Assembly (NCBI RefSeq): GCF_031157275.1
Contig: NZ_JAVIFW010000002.1
Location: forward strand, 186,001 to 250,000
Length of the DNA stretch: 64,000 bases
Direction: 5' to 3'
From: Streptomyces sp. LHD-70
GTDB taxonomy: Bacteria; Actinomycetota; Actinomycetes; Streptomycetales; Streptomycetaceae
Part shown: piece after piece, positions 40,776 through 49,650 of the stretch
Numbering within the stretch: position 1 is the first letter of the stretch
How the letters are laid out: the number at the start of each line of letters is the position of its first letter
Translations under genes and position numbers: made by a program
Notes under the pieces: generated by a model
Databases searched by the model: none
What the model was told of the DNA's origin: nothing
What the model saw: the letters and a program-made list of their open reading frames with translations, nothing else

Positions 40776-41744
40776 TCAGAACAGCGCGCGGGCAAGGGCC
40801 GAGCGCGCCGAGGCCACTCGCGGGTCCTCCGCGCCGACCACCTCGAAGAGTTCGAGGAGGCGTACGCGGGCGGCGTTGCGGTCGTCGCCGAAGGTGCGCT
40901 TGACCGTGTCGACCAACCGCCCGAAGGCGTCCTCGACATGACCGCCGACCAGATCGAGGTCGGCCGCCGCGATCTGCGCCGCCACGTCGGCGGGCTTCTC
41001 GGCGGCGTCCTTGCGCACCTGCTGCGGGTCCAGGCCATGGACGCGCTGCAGGAGTTCGGCCTGGGCGAGGCCGAGCTCGGCCTCGGAGTTGCCCGGGTCG
41101 TCGGCGAGCACGTTCTTGTACGCCTGCACCGCACCGCCCAAGTCCCCGGCGTCCAGGGCCTGTACGGCCGCTTCGAGCAGCGCGTCGTACGGGCCGACCG
41201 GCTCCTCGGCGGGGGCCGCGTCCTCGGTGGCGTCCGGGTCGACCGTGATGCCGGTGATACCGAACCGCTCCTCGGCGACCTGGACCAGCTGGTCGATGGT
41301 CTCGCGGATCTGGGCCTCGGGCGCGGCGCCCTGGAAGAGGGGCAGGGCCTGACCGGCGACGACGGCGAAGACAGCCGGGATGCCCTGGATCCCGAACTGC
41401 TGCATCAGCATCTGGTTGGCGTCGACGTCGATCTTGGCGAGGAGGAAACGGCCGTTGTACTCGGTGGCGAGGCGTTCGAGCAGCGGGCCGAGCTGCTTGC
41501 AGGGCTCGCACCACTCGGCCCAGAAGTCGAGGACGACCGGGACCTCGGCGGAGCGCTGCAGGACGTCGTTCTCGAAGCCGGCCTCGTCGACGTCGATGAC
41601 GAGGTTCGCGGGGGAGACGGCGCCGCCGCCGCCCTGCCGCGCGGACTCCGCGCGGGCCTGCTCCGCCTTCGCCTTGGCCTCCTGGGCCGCCTTCACCGCG
41701 GCGAGGTCGACGACTCCGCTCATGGACATGTTCCGTGGCTGCAT
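40776..41744 (-). CDS. Thioredoxin-fold protein with TPR helices (CnoX/YbbN-like)
   Basis: A 322-residue cytoplasmic protein. An N-terminal coiled-coil segment (about 12-38) leads into a thioredoxin domain (about 48-165) with active site WCEPC (Cys79, Cys82) and cis-Pro in GIQGIPAVF. The C-terminal third (about 190-322) is TPR-like helices, e.g. ALLEAAVQALDAGDLGGAVQ and AELGLAQAELLQRVHGL. Such proteins (YbbN/CnoX) act as redox-linked holdase chaperones. ATG 41744 follows GGGGGAGGA. Confidence 0.9.
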   Translation of the reverse strand: MQPRNMSMSGVVDLAAVKAAQEAKAKAEQARAESARQGGGGAVSPANLVIDVDEAGFENDVLQRSAEVPVVLDFWAEWCEPCKQLGPLLERLATEYNGRFLLAKIDVDANQMLMQQFGIQGIPAVFAVVAGQALPLFQGAAPEAQIRETIDQLVQVAEERFGITGITVDPDATEDAAPAEEPVGPYDALLEAAVQALDAGDLGGAVQAYKNVLADDPGNSEAELGLAQAELLQRVHGLDPQQVRKDAAEKPADVAAQIAAADLDLVGGHVEDAFGRLVDTVKRTFGDDRNAARVRLLELFEVVGAEDPRVASARSALARALF

Positions 41745-42019
41745 GAGTACATCCTCCCCCTTCCGCGCGCGGCTGTGAAAAGCACGGTGAAAAGCCCTGC
41801 CGAATCGCGCGGACGTCCGGCAGAATCCGAGGCCTCGGCGCCGGAGTCGCGGCTCGGTGAGGACCGCGGCCCGTCCGCAGGCCCCCCGCCGGATTGCGAG
41901 GCGTACGGACAGGTCACGGTCCGGGTCCCGAGGAGGACCGGTACTGCGATGGCGCGAGGTCCCCACCCCGCACCTGTGGTTGCCGCCCGGGGGCTCCCCG
42001 TCGAAGTCCCACGAGCTTT

Positions 42020-42036
42020 CGCTACGCCTCGTAGCG
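42020..42036. promoter_or_regulatory. TetR-type operator candidate
   Basis: CGCTACGcctCGTAGCG has perfect 7-bp arms and three central bases, the usual size of TetR operators. It lies in the divergent gap (41745-42135) 100 bp before the tetR gene. The rest of the gap shows promoter-like sequence (GTATAT just after the palindrome) but no gene. Confidence 0.6.
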
Positions 42037-42135
42037 TATATCTCCGCAGGTCCTCGCGCCCAGCCGTCGTCGGTGATCTCCCTCACGGAATCCGCGTGGG
42101 GTGCGCCGGACTTACCGGCGGGTATCGTCGGCCGC

Positions 42136-42810
42136 ATGCGCCGCACAACCCCACCTGCCGGGCGGAAGGGACGCCCCCGGAGCCCCGAGGCCGACGCCGC
42201 GATCCTGTCGGCGACCCGACAGGCCCTGGTCGACCTCGGCTGGTCGAAGCTGACGATGGGGGACGTGGCCGCCCGCGCGGGCGTCGCGAAGACGACCCTG
42301 TACCGGCGCTGGGCAGGCAAGAGCGAGCTGGTCGTGGACGCGGTGGCGGTGCTCTTCGACGAGCTGGAGCTGCCCGACCGCGGCAGCCTCGCCGCGGACG
42401 CGGAGGGCGTGGTCCTGCAGTTCGCGGCCCTGCTCGAACGGCCGGAGGCGCGTACGGCGTTGATGGCGGTGGTCGCGGAGTCCACCCGCGACGAGGCGCT
42501 GCGCACGCGCATCCGGCACGCGATCGTGGACCGCCAGAAGCGCCTGGTCCTGGAGGGCCGCAGGCGCGCCCAGGAGCGCGGCGAGCTCCCCTACGAGGCG
42601 GACGAGGCGGCCGCCTCGCGCACCGCGGACCTGATCTTCGACGTGGTCGCGGGGGCGGTGGTGCACCGGTCGCTGGTCAGCGCGGAGCCGGTGGACGTCG
42701 CGTGGGCACGCAGCTTTACGGTTCTGCTGCTGGGGGGACTGGCAGCGACGTCGGCACCCCCAGGGGGCTCCGCCCCCGGCCCCCCGCTCCTCAATCGCCG
42801 GAGGGGCTGA
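42136..42810 (+). CDS. TetR-family regulator with a repeat-derived C-terminus
   Basis: A 224-residue regulator. The DNA-binding domain (about 18-65) reads ILSATRQALVDLGWSKLTMG and DVAARAGVAKTTLYRRW. The ligand domain is all-helical, with a TetR_C_33-like ending near residue 205. The last ~18 residues, PPGGSAPGPPLLNRRRG, come from a Streptomyces palindromic intergenic repeat that carries the stop codon, so the original stop was probably lost. TATCGT lies seven bases before the ATG, suggesting a leaderless mRNA. Confidence 0.85.
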   Translation: MRRTTPPAGRKGRPRSPEADAAILSATRQALVDLGWSKLTMGDVAARAGVAKTTLYRRWAGKSELVVDAVAVLFDELELPDRGSLAADAEGVVLQFAALLERPEARTALMAVVAESTRDEALRTRIRHAIVDRQKRLVLEGRRRAQERGELPYEADEAAASRTADLIFDVVAGAVVHRSLVSAEPVDVAWARSFTVLLLGGLAATSAPPGGSAPGPPLLNRRRG

Positions 42811-42870
42811 ATTTTCAGCCCCTCTGGGGGCACCTCCCAGCGGTAGCTGGGGGAGATTGAGGAGGCCCGT
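42755..42870. repeat. Streptomyces palindromic intergenic repeat
   Basis: Composite of hairpins: CCCCAGGGGGCTCCGCCCCC, the stem GAGGGGCTGAA/TTCAGCCCCTC (42801-42811 with 42814-42824, likely terminator), and CTCCCAGC/GCTGGGGGAG, flanked by CTCAATCGCCGG and GATTGAGGAGGCCCG. Such REP-like blocks are widespread between Streptomyces genes. Confidence 0.75.
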
Positions 42871-42935
42871 CCGGCAGGCCACGCGGCGTCAGCCGCATAT
42901 CGACACAGCCGGGAAGGGGCGGGGCGGGGAGAAAA

Positions 42936-44024
42936 TCAGCCCTTCCAGGCGCAACTGCCCAGAGTCACCCGCCCCGACTCCACCAACCCCTCGGCCTCGC
43001 GGGCCGGGAGGAGCGTGCTGCGCGAGCCCTTGCAGACGACCGTGCGGGAGCCGTGGCCCGCGAGGTCGGTGAGGATCTGGTCCCAGTGGCGGTACTGGAC
43101 GTCGTGCCCGGTGTCCGCGTAGCGCCGTACGACCTCACGGCCCGGCAGGGCGTTCTGCCAGGTCTTGAGGGTGGACGGCGGCACCGTCGTGTCCTTCTCG
43201 CCCGCGTAGAGGAAGACCGGGGCCCGGAGCGCGGCGAGGTCGGGGCCCGGACGGTCGCAGTAGAGGCGCTGCTCGTGCACCTGCGGGGCCACATCGCCCT
43301 GCTGGCCGCGCTGGTTGAAGGTCCGCGCCCCCTCCTCGTACGCGGTGTCGGCGAAGCCGGGGATCGACTTGACGGGGCTGTCGTCGGGGAGCGCCCACCA
43401 CTTGCGCGGGTCCTTGACCGAGTCCTCAAGGGCCGCGGCGAGCTCGTCGTCGGACAGCGCGCAGTACGAGGGCTTCGCGCCGTACGGGGGCAGGGCGGCC
43501 GCCAGGTGGAGGGCGCGGATGCGGTCGGGGGCGCGGGCGGCGAGTTCCGCGGCGTAGGGGCCGCCGCCGGAGATGGCGATGACGGAGACCTTCTCGACGC
43601 CGAGCCGGTCGAGGACCGCGAGGGCGTCCTCCGCGAAGTCCCCCTTGTCCAGCTTCGCGTCGAACTCCGTGTCGCCGAAGCCGTTGCGCTCCACGGATAT
43701 GAGGCGCAGGCCCATCGAGTCCCGGGTGGAGGCGAAGAAGTCCGTCATGTGCTGGGCGCGGGCGGAGGTGCCCGTACCGCCGATGAAGAGCACCGGCCGG
43801 CCGTCGCGCGGGCCCGCGTCGGTGAAGTGCGCCGTACGGCCGGAGGGCAGCTTCGCCGCGCGCACATCGGGGCCGAGCGAGTCGAACTCGTCCTGCACCT
43901 TCGGCAGTCGGGGCGCGTCGGCGACGACGGGCCCGCCCCCGACCAGGAGCGCGCCGAGCACGGCCAGGGCGGAGGCGCCGAGGGCGGTGACGGCGAAGTG
44001 CGTGTGGCGGCGGGGCGCGCTCAA
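42936..44024 (-). CDS. Secreted alpha/beta hydrolase
   Basis: A 362-residue exported protein with an N-terminal membrane or signal helix (about 10-36). The alpha/beta-hydrolase core has GGTGTSARAQH (oxyanion region), the nucleophile Ser in VIAISGGGPYAAE, an acid in YAGEKDTTVPP and the His in YADTGHDVQYRHW. Four cysteines in the C-terminal part may form disulfides. Start TTG 44024 has GGAGGACATC upstream. Substrate unknown; esterase, lipase or peptidase are possible. Confidence 0.85.
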   Translation of the reverse strand: MSAPRRHTHFAVTALGASALAVLGALLVGGGPVVADAPRLPKVQDEFDSLGPDVRAAKLPSGRTAHFTDAGPRDGRPVLFIGGTGTSARAQHMTDFFASTRDSMGLRLISVERNGFGDTEFDAKLDKGDFAEDALAVLDRLGVEKVSVIAISGGGPYAAELAARAPDRIRALHLAAALPPYGAKPSYCALSDDELAAALEDSVKDPRKWWALPDDSPVKSIPGFADTAYEEGARTFNQRGQQGDVAPQVHEQRLYCDRPGPDLAALRAPVFLYAGEKDTTVPPSTLKTWQNALPGREVVRRYADTGHDVQYRHWDQILTDLAGHGSRTVVCKGSRSTLLPAREAEGLVESGRVTLGSCAWKG

Positions 44025-44136
44025 GATGTCCTCCGGGGCAGGTGCGGGTACCGCGACCGCGCCTACCCCGGCGGATGACCTTGAATCCCCCGACCGCGAA
44101 AACCTCCCGGGAAGCCGGGGAGCCCCCGGAACTGGT

Positions 44137-44204
44137 CAGAACCCGCCAGGCTCCAGAACCCGGCAGGCTCCAGAACCCGGCGGGCTCTAGAACCCCGCGG
44201 GCTC
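44137..44204. repeat. Four tandem 17-bp repeats containing the end of icmA
   Basis: Units of the form CAGAACCCGGCGGGCTC. The innermost copy is the coding end of icmA (codons for Glu-Pro-Ala-Gly-Phe and the TAG), and three further copies follow it in the 3' direction. This shows that the repeat arose by duplicating the gene's own 3' end. Confidence 0.9.
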
Positions 44205-45887
44205 CGTGTACACCCCCCACTCGTCCCGCAGCGCGTCGCAGATCTCGCCGAGGGTGGCCTCCGCGCGGACCGCGTCCAGCATCGGGCCGATCATGTTGCC
44301 GCCGTCGCGGGCCGCGTCGAGCATCGCGTCGAGCGAGGCCCGCACCCGGGCGTCGTCCCGGCCGGACTTGCGGCCGCCGAGCGCGCGCACCTGCTCGCGC
44401 TCCACCTCGTGGCTGACCCGCAGGATCTCCAGGTCGCCGGTGACGGACGGGGTGTTGACGTTGACGCCGACGACCCTCTTGTCGCCCTTCTCCAGGGCCT
44501 GTTGGTACTGGAAGGCCGACTCGGCGATCTCGCCGGTGAACCAGCCGTCCTCGATGCCGCGCAGGATGCCGGACGTGATGGGCCCGATGGGGTGCTTGCC
44601 GTCGGGGTGCGCCCTGAGGCCCCGCTCCTTGATCTGGTCGAAGATCTTCTCGGCGTCCGCCTCGATCCGGTCGGTGAGCTGCTCCACGTACCACGAACCG
44701 CCAAGGGGGTCCGCGACGTTGGCGACGCCGGTCTCCTCCATCAGCACCTGCTGCGTGCGCAGCGCGATCTCGGCGGCCTGCTCGCTGGGCAGCGCGAGCG
44801 TCTCGTCGAGGGCGTTGGTGTGCAGGGAGTTGGTGCCGCCGAGCACCGCGGAGAGGGCCTCGACGGCGGTCCGTACGACGTTGTTGTACGGCTGCTGCGC
44901 GGTCAGCGAGACGCCGGCGGTCTGGGTGTGGAAGCGGAGCCACTGCGCCTTGTCGGTCTTGGCGCCGTAGACCTCCTTCATCCAGCGGGCCCAGATGCGC
45001 CGCGCCGCACGGAACTTGGCGATCTCCTCGAAGAAATCGACATGCGCGTCGAAGAAGAACGAGAGGCCAGGCGCGAACACGTCGACGTCGAGCCCGCGCG
45101 AGAGCCCCAGTTCCACGTACCCGAAGCCGTCCGCGAGCGTGTACGCCAGCTCCTGCGCGGCCGTCGCCCCGGCCTCGCGGATGTGGTACCCGGAGACGGA
45201 GAGCGGCTTGTACGCGGGGATGTCGCGCGCGCAGTGCTCCATCAGGTCGCCGATGAGGCGGAGATGGGGCTCGGGCTCGAAGAGCCACTCCTTCTGCGCG
45301 ATGTACTCCTTGAAGATGTCGGTCTGCAGCGTGCCGTTGAGCGCGCCCGGGTCGACGCCCTGGCGTTCGGCGGCGACGAGGTACATGCAGAAGACCGGCA
45401 CGGCGGGCCCGGAGATGGTCATCGACGTCGTGACGTCACCGAGCGGGATGTCCTTGAACAGGACCTCCATGTCGGCGGCCGAGTCGATGGCGACGCCGCA
45501 GTGGCCGACCTCGCCGAGCGAGCGCGGGTCGTCGGAGTCGCGGCCCATCAGCGTCGGCATGTCGAAGGCGACGCTGAGTCCCCCGCCGCCGTTGGCGAGG
45601 ATCATCTTGTAGCGCTCGTTGGTCTGCTCGGCGTTGCCGAACCCGGCGAACTGGCGGATCGTCCAGGTCCGGCCCCGGTACCCGGTGGCGTAGAGCCCTC
45701 GGGTGTACGGGTACTCGCCGGGCCAGCCGATGCGCTCGAACCCCTCGTACACATCCCCGGGCCGTGGCCCGTAGACCGGCTCCACCGGATCACCGGAGAG
45801 CGTGCTGAAGTCGGCGTCGCGCTTGCGTGCGGCGTCATAGCGGGCCTGCCAGCGGCGGCGGCCGTCCTCGATGGGGTCAGCGTCCAT
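44187..45887 (-). CDS. icmA: Isobutyryl-CoA mutase large subunit
   Basis: Coenzyme B12-dependent interconversion of isobutyryl-CoA and n-butyryl-CoA. The protein is 566 residues, the length reported for Streptomyces IcmA, and lacks the B12-binding domain, which is supplied by a small subunit IcmB. The two substrate-specificity residues of isobutyryl-CoA mutase are present: Phe80 in [12 protein letters not shown] and Gln198 in EYIAQKEW, where methylmalonyl-CoA mutase has Tyr and Arg. Other family motifs: [19 protein letters not shown] and [20 protein letters not shown]. icmB is not in the window. A perfect palindrome 11 bp upstream suggests tight repression. Confidence 0.95.
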   Translation of the reverse strand: MDADPIEDGRRRWQARYDAARKRDADFSTLSGDPVEPVYGPRPGDVYEGFERIGWPGEYPYTRGLYATGYRGRTWTIRQFAGFGNAEQTNERYKMILANGGGGLSVAFDMPTLMGRDSDDPRSLGEVGHCGVAIDSAADMEVLFKDIPLGDVTTSMTISGPAVPVFCMYLVAAERQGVDPGALNGTLQTDIFKEYIAQKEWLFEPEPHLRLIGDLMEHCARDIPAYKPLSVSGYHIREAGATAAQELAYTLADGFGYVELGLSRGLDVDVFAPGLSFFFDAHVDFFEEIAKFRAARRIWARWMKEVYGAKTDKAQWLRFHTQTAGVSLTAQQPYNNVVRTAVEALSAVLGGTNSLHTNALDETLALPSEQAAEIALRTQQVLMEETGVANVADPLGGSWYVEQLTDRIEADAEKIFDQIKERGLRAHPDGKHPIGPITSGILRGIEDGWFTGEIAESAFQYQQALEKGDKRVVGVNVNTPSVTGDLEILRVSHEVEREQVRALGGRKSGRDDARVRASLDAMLDAARDGGNMIGPMLDAVRAEATLGEICDALRDEWGVYTEPAGF

Positions 45888-45898
45888 GCACTCCAATT

Positions 45899-45916
45899 TA
45901 CTAGGACGTCCTAGTA
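45899..45916. promoter_or_regulatory. 18-bp perfect palindrome in front of icmA
   Basis: TACTAGGACGTCCTAGTA is a perfect palindrome ending 11 bp before the ATG, just upstream of the GGAG ribosome binding site. CTAG is rare in Streptomyces DNA and occurs twice here. It would cover the transcription start, as expected for a repressor operator. Confidence 0.75.
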
Positions 45917-46038
45917 CCTGTCGATGGCAGCCGGGTTCCGGTCTCGCCCGGCACGCGCCTGGCACCCGCCTGGCATCCGCTCGGCATCCGGCGAAAACGG
46001 CTCTGACCAGCTGAAAGGCTCTCTTCCAGCCGTCCCTC

Positions 46039-47094
46039 TCAGGCCCGCAGCGCCGCCAGATGGGCGCTGCGCACCTCCGCCGTCTGCCCCTGCACCACCA
46101 GGAAGAGGCCTTCGCGCGCGAGCCGCTGCGCCGGGGCGGAGAGGCTGAAGGCCCGGCCGCCGCCGACCACGATCGCCGCCGTCGTCGCCGCCCGCATCAG
46201 GTCGTACGCCCGCGTCTTGACCGCGAGCCGCGCCTGCAGCTCCTCGGCCGCCGGCACCTCGTCGACCAGGGCGTACGCGTCCCGGCGCGCGGCGTCGAGG
46301 CGCTCGCGCAGGACGCCCGCCGTGTCCTTGGCCTCGCCGTCCTCGGCGGCGTCCAGCAGGTCGAGGGCGGCGCGGGCGACGCCGAAGACGGCCGGGTTCG
46401 TGTTGGTGTTCTTCGGGCGGTCGGCGGCGGCCCACTCCTCGTACGGCTGCCGGATCACCAGGCCTTCCGCGGGCACGGTCAGGCCGTCCAGGACCAGGCC
46501 GACCGTGCGGGCGCCGGTGAGCGCGGCCATCTGCAGCGGGGCCGTCGGCTTCAGGCCTGCCTGCTCGCGCGGCTCGGCGAGGACGAAGACGACCTCGCCG
46601 TCCTCGGTGGCGCCGCCGAGCAGGAACACGTCGTTCAGGCCCCAGCCGCTGTACCAGGGCACCCGCCCGTCGAAGCGCCAGGAGCCGTCGGGCAGCTCGG
46701 TGGCGCGGACCGGCAGCTTCGGGAAGGCGCGCAGATGCGAGAAGGCGATCCCGGCGAGCGTGCGGCCCTCGGCGAGCGGGCGCAGCCAGCGCTCCCGGGC
46801 CGTCTCCTCGCCCGCCATGAGGGTGCGTACGGGCGTGTGGTGCTGGGCCTGGATGAAGAACGTGGAGCAGCAGGCGCCCGCGAGGATCTCCGCGACCTCC
46901 CGCCCGACGGCCGCGGGCGCCGCCGAACCCCCGTACGCGGCGGGCGCGTTGACGCCGAGCACGCCGGACGCCTTGACCGCGGCGATCGCCTCGGGCGTGA
47001 CGCCCTCCCGGTCGTGCCGCTCGGCGGCGGGCGCGAGGACGTCGTCGGCGAGGCGACGGGCGGCGTCGGCCAGGGGGTGGTGGACAGGGGGCAT
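46039..47094 (-). CDS. Acyl-CoA dehydrogenase-like flavoprotein
   Basis: A 351-residue protein with the acyl-CoA dehydrogenase fold: N-terminal helices (LADAARRLADDVLAPAAERH, LGVNAPAAYGGSAAPAAVGR), a middle beta domain (FDGRVPWYSGWGLNDVFLLG) and C-terminal helices. It is shorter than classical 380-400-residue enzymes and the catalytic Glu is not evident, so it may be a flavin-dependent hydroxylase-type relative or act on an unusual thioester. GAGGAG precedes the ATG. It lies upstream of icmA on the same strand, but the palindrome and a 151-bp gap separate them. The gap also holds three 11-bp units like CCTGGCATCCG (45959-45991). Confidence 0.8.
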   Translation of the reverse strand: MPPVHHPLADAARRLADDVLAPAAERHDREGVTPEAIAAVKASGVLGVNAPAAYGGSAAPAAVGREVAEILAGACCSTFFIQAQHHTPVRTLMAGEETARERWLRPLAEGRTLAGIAFSHLRAFPKLPVRATELPDGSWRFDGRVPWYSGWGLNDVFLLGGATEDGEVVFVLAEPREQAGLKPTAPLQMAALTGARTVGLVLDGLTVPAEGLVIRQPYEEWAAADRPKNTNTNPAVFGVARAALDLLDAAEDGEAKDTAGVLRERLDAARRDAYALVDEVPAAEELQARLAVKTRAYDLMRAATTAAIVVGGGRAFSLSAPAQRLAREGLFLVVQGQTAEVRSAHLAALRA

Positions 47095-47178
47095 GGATGT
47101 ACTCCTCGCGTTTCCTCGGGTGCCCGGGCGGGTGCGTCCAGGATGAGCACGGCTACCGCATCCGGTGTCAAAGAAAAG

Positions 47179-47210
47179 ACGCGCACGTCCGCGATGCGGG
47201 CGTGCGCGCC
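47179..47210. terminator. Hairpin with T-rich tail after DUF3817 gene 1
   Basis: On the minus strand GCGCGCACG and CGTGCGCG arms, extended by CCGC/GCGG inside, are followed by TCTTTTCTTTG. This is the clearest factor-independent terminator in the window. Confidence 0.8.
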
Positions 47211-47228
47211 TCAAGAACGCGGGAGTGG

Positions 47229-47567
47229 TCAGGCCTTGACGGCTCCGGGGGCCGGGTCGGTCACCTTGGCGGCGAGCTCGGCGGAGATCTTGCGCTCCAC
47301 GAAGAACGCGGCGGTCGGGATGGTGCCCGCGAGCAGGACCCACAGCTGCTTGCCGACCGGCCACTTGGCCTTGGAGCCGAGGTCGAAGGCGAAGACCAGG
47401 TACACGACGTACAGCCAGCCGTGCGCGATGCTGACGACCTTCGTGAAGTCCGCGGCCCCGTCCAGGCCCAGGGCGTACTTGCCGATCATGCCGAGGCACA
47501 GCAGGACCAGGAGGACACCGGTGATGTAGGCGAGGGCGCGGTAGCGGGTCAGCACGGATCGCTTCAT
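47229..47567 (-). CDS. DUF3817 membrane protein, copy 1
   Basis: A 112-residue protein with three membrane helices (about 8-30, 44-62, 72-92). The motifs AHGWLYVVYLVFAFDLGSKA and KWPVGKQLWVLLAGTIPTAA are those of DUF3817 (YdzA-like). The function is unknown. A second member of the family is at 58980-59324. It is followed by a strong terminator, so it is probably transcribed alone. Confidence 0.85.
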   Translation of the reverse strand: MKRSVLTRYRALAYITGVLLVLLCLGMIGKYALGLDGAADFTKVVSIAHGWLYVVYLVFAFDLGSKAKWPVGKQLWVLLAGTIPTAAFFVERKISAELAAKVTDPAPGAVKA

Positions 47568-47637
47568 GCGTACGAGCGTAACCGCCCGTTTTGCGCGATC
47601 TTCAGGCGACCCCGCGCAGCGCCGGACGCGCTGTGGC

Positions 47638-48147
47638 TCAGCTCTCCTCGAAGTCCTGCGCGGCCACCCGCAGCGGCCGCAGCATCGCGAAGATCTCCGC
47701 GCACTCCTCGGCGTCGTACGCCCCGAGGCCGAACTCCATGGCCATGAGGTCGCGGGTCGCCGCGTCGACCGCCTCGCGGCCCTTGTCGGTGATGGAGGCG
47801 AGGGTGCCGCGGCCGTCGTTGGGGTTGGGGCGCTTGGCGACGAGGCCCGACTTCACGAGCCTGTCCACGGTGTTGGTGACCGAGGTGGGGTGCACCATCA
47901 GGCGCTCCCCGATCTTCGACATGGGCAGCTCACCCGCCTTGGAGAAGGTGAGCAGCACCAGCGCCTCGTACCGCGCGAAGGTCAGTCCGTACGGCTTGAC
48001 CACCGCGTCGACCTCGGCGAGGAGGATCTGGTGGGCGCGCATGATCGAGGTGATCGCGGCCATGGACGGCACGGAACCCCAGCGCTGCTTCCAGAGTTCA
48101 TCAGCTCGCGCGATGGGGTCGAACGACAGACTGAGCGGCTTCGGCAC
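47638..48147 (-). CDS. MarR-family regulator
   Basis: A 169-residue regulator. The winged helix (about 60-125) reads LTFARYEALVLLTFSKAGEL, PMSKIGERLMVHPTSVTNTV and DRLVKSGLVAKRPNPNDGRG, including the conserved wing DxR. It starts at GTG 48147 and lies 70 bp before the DUF3817 gene on the same strand. Ligand unknown. Confidence 0.9.
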   Translation of the reverse strand: MPKPLSLSFDPIARADELWKQRWGSVPSMAAITSIMRAHQILLAEVDAVVKPYGLTFARYEALVLLTFSKAGELPMSKIGERLMVHPTSVTNTVDRLVKSGLVAKRPNPNDGRGTLASITDKGREAVDAATRDLMAMEFGLGAYDAEECAEIFAMLRPLRVAAQDFEES

Positions 48148-48248
48148 GCACCCGACCTTACCGGGCGGTCACATGGCGGTCAGCCCCGTCTCGCAGTACG
48201 GTCGACGGCCCGCGCACCGGGGGCACTTCGGAGGCCGGAGGGAGCGGG

Positions 48249-48338
48249 CGCCCGCCTCTCAGCACCCCCTCTCCCCGCCACCTCTCAGCGCCCCCTCTCA
48301 CGCCTCCTCCCACCGCCCCCTCTCAGCGCTCAGCGGTT
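48249..48338. repeat. C-rich degenerate tandem repeats between marR and the GH6 gene
   Basis: Several units of the form CCGCCACCTCTCAGCGCCCC lie in the 48148-48517 gap. They are irregular, with CTCAGC in most. No gene or clear promoter is visible; CATGTCCGTTATG near 48458 is the only AT-richer stretch. Confidence 0.7.
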
Positions 48339-48517
48339 CACCTACGGTCCGAGGCTTCGGGCGCAGGGCATACCCCGTACGGCCGACCTCCGCACCCACG
48401 CCTGGCCCACCATCGGCCCACTGACCTGGTCCGCTGCGGTGTCGCAACAGAACGGAAGCATGTCCGTTATGCCACGCTTGCCCGGTCCTTTCGTGCGCCG
48501 CAGTCCAAGGGGGCAGG

Positions 48518-49582
48518 ATGCCCGCCCACACCACCCGCACCGACCACCGCAGCCGCCGCGGCCGCCGTGCGCGCCGCCGGCTCGCGCGCGGCGCGGCCGC
48601 GCTCGCCGCCGTCGGGCTCGCGCTCGGCTGCACCCCGGAGTCGGACGACCCGCAGACCAAGGACGCGGCGCTCGTGCGCGGCCCGTCCAAGCCGGTCGGC
48701 GGGAAGTCCGAGTTCTGGGTGGACCCGAGCAGCCCGGCCGCCCAGCAGGTCGCGAGCTGGCGGGCGGAGGGCCGCGACTCCGACGCCGAGGTGCTGCGCC
48801 GCATCGCCGACCAGCCGATGGCCGCGTGGCCGGCCGGTGACGACCCGGGTCCGACGATCAAGGCGGCCACGCGCGGCGCCGCCAAGGAGAACCGCACCGC
48901 CGTCCTCGTCGCGTACAACATCCCGCACCGCGACTGCGGCCAGCACTCGCGGGGCGGCGCACAGAGCGCGGAGTTCTACCGGCAGTGGATCGACGCGTTC
49001 GCCGACACCATCGAGGACAGCAAGGCGCTGGTGATCCTGGAGCCGGACGCCGTCCCGCACGTCGTGGACGGCTGCACCCCGCCCGAGTACCAGGAGGAGC
49101 GCTACCAGCTGCTGTCCGAGGCTATCGACCGCCTCAAGAAGCAGCCGAACGTCAAGGTCTACCTCGACGCCGGGCACTCCGCCTGGGTCCAGGACCACGG
49201 CAAACTCACCCAGGCGCTGGGGAAGGCGGGCATCGACCGCGCCGACGGCTTCGCCCTGAACGTCTCCAACTTCCAGACCGACGCGGCCACGAAGGCGTAC
49301 GGCAAGGACCTGTCGAAGCTTCTGGGCGGCAAGCACTTCGTGATGGACACCGGCCGCAACGGCAACGGCCCGATGGCCGGCGACGGCGCCGAGGCCTGGT
49401 GCAACCCGCCCGGCCGGGCCCTCGGCAACCGGCCCGGCACCAAGACCGGCGACCCGCTCGTCGACGCCCACCTGTGGATCAAGCGCCCCGGCGAGTCCGA
49501 CGGCGAGTGCCGGGGTGGGCCTCCGGCGGGCAAGTGGTGGCCGGAGTACGCCCTGAGCCTGGCGCGCAACTCGAAGGGGTAG
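48518..49582 (+). CDS. Lipoprotein glycoside hydrolase family 6 (CslZ-like endoglucanase)
   Basis: A 354-residue surface enzyme that cleaves beta-1,4-glucan. The signal peptide ends in lipobox ALGC (Cys38), so it is membrane-anchored. GH6 signatures are AVLVAYNIPHRDCGQHSRGG, VILEPDAVPHV (catalytic acid Asp), DAGHSAWV and NVSNFQ, plus DTGRNGNGP. Four or more cysteines allow the two usual disulfides. It is encoded convergently with a CslA-type synthase. In S. coelicolor a GH6 protein (CslZ) works with CslA and GlxA to build the hyphal-tip glycan. Confidence 0.9.
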   Translation: MPAHTTRTDHRSRRGRRARRRLARGAAALAAVGLALGCTPESDDPQTKDAALVRGPSKPVGGKSEFWVDPSSPAAQQVASWRAEGRDSDAEVLRRIADQPMAAWPAGDDPGPTIKAATRGAAKENRTAVLVAYNIPHRDCGQHSRGGAQSAEFYRQWIDAFADTIEDSKALVILEPDAVPHVVDGCTPPEYQEERYQLLSEAIDRLKKQPNVKVYLDAGHSAWVQDHGKLTQALGKAGIDRADGFALNVSNFQTDAATKAYGKDLSKLLGGKHFVMDTGRNGNGPMAGDGAEAWCNPPGRALGNRPGTKTGDPLVDAHLWIKRPGESDGECRGGPPAGKWWPEYALSLARNSKG

Positions 49583-49650
49583 TCGCTCCCGCACCATCGG
49601 CTCGGTTGCCGCCGACCGCCCTGCGGGCTGGGGCCTGTCCGGGGAGGGGC

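Noticed and set aside
44187..45887. Methylmalonyl-CoA mutase or MeaA
   Set aside because: Phe80 and Gln198 and the exact 566-residue length, without a B12-binding domain, point to isobutyryl-CoA mutase large subunit instead.
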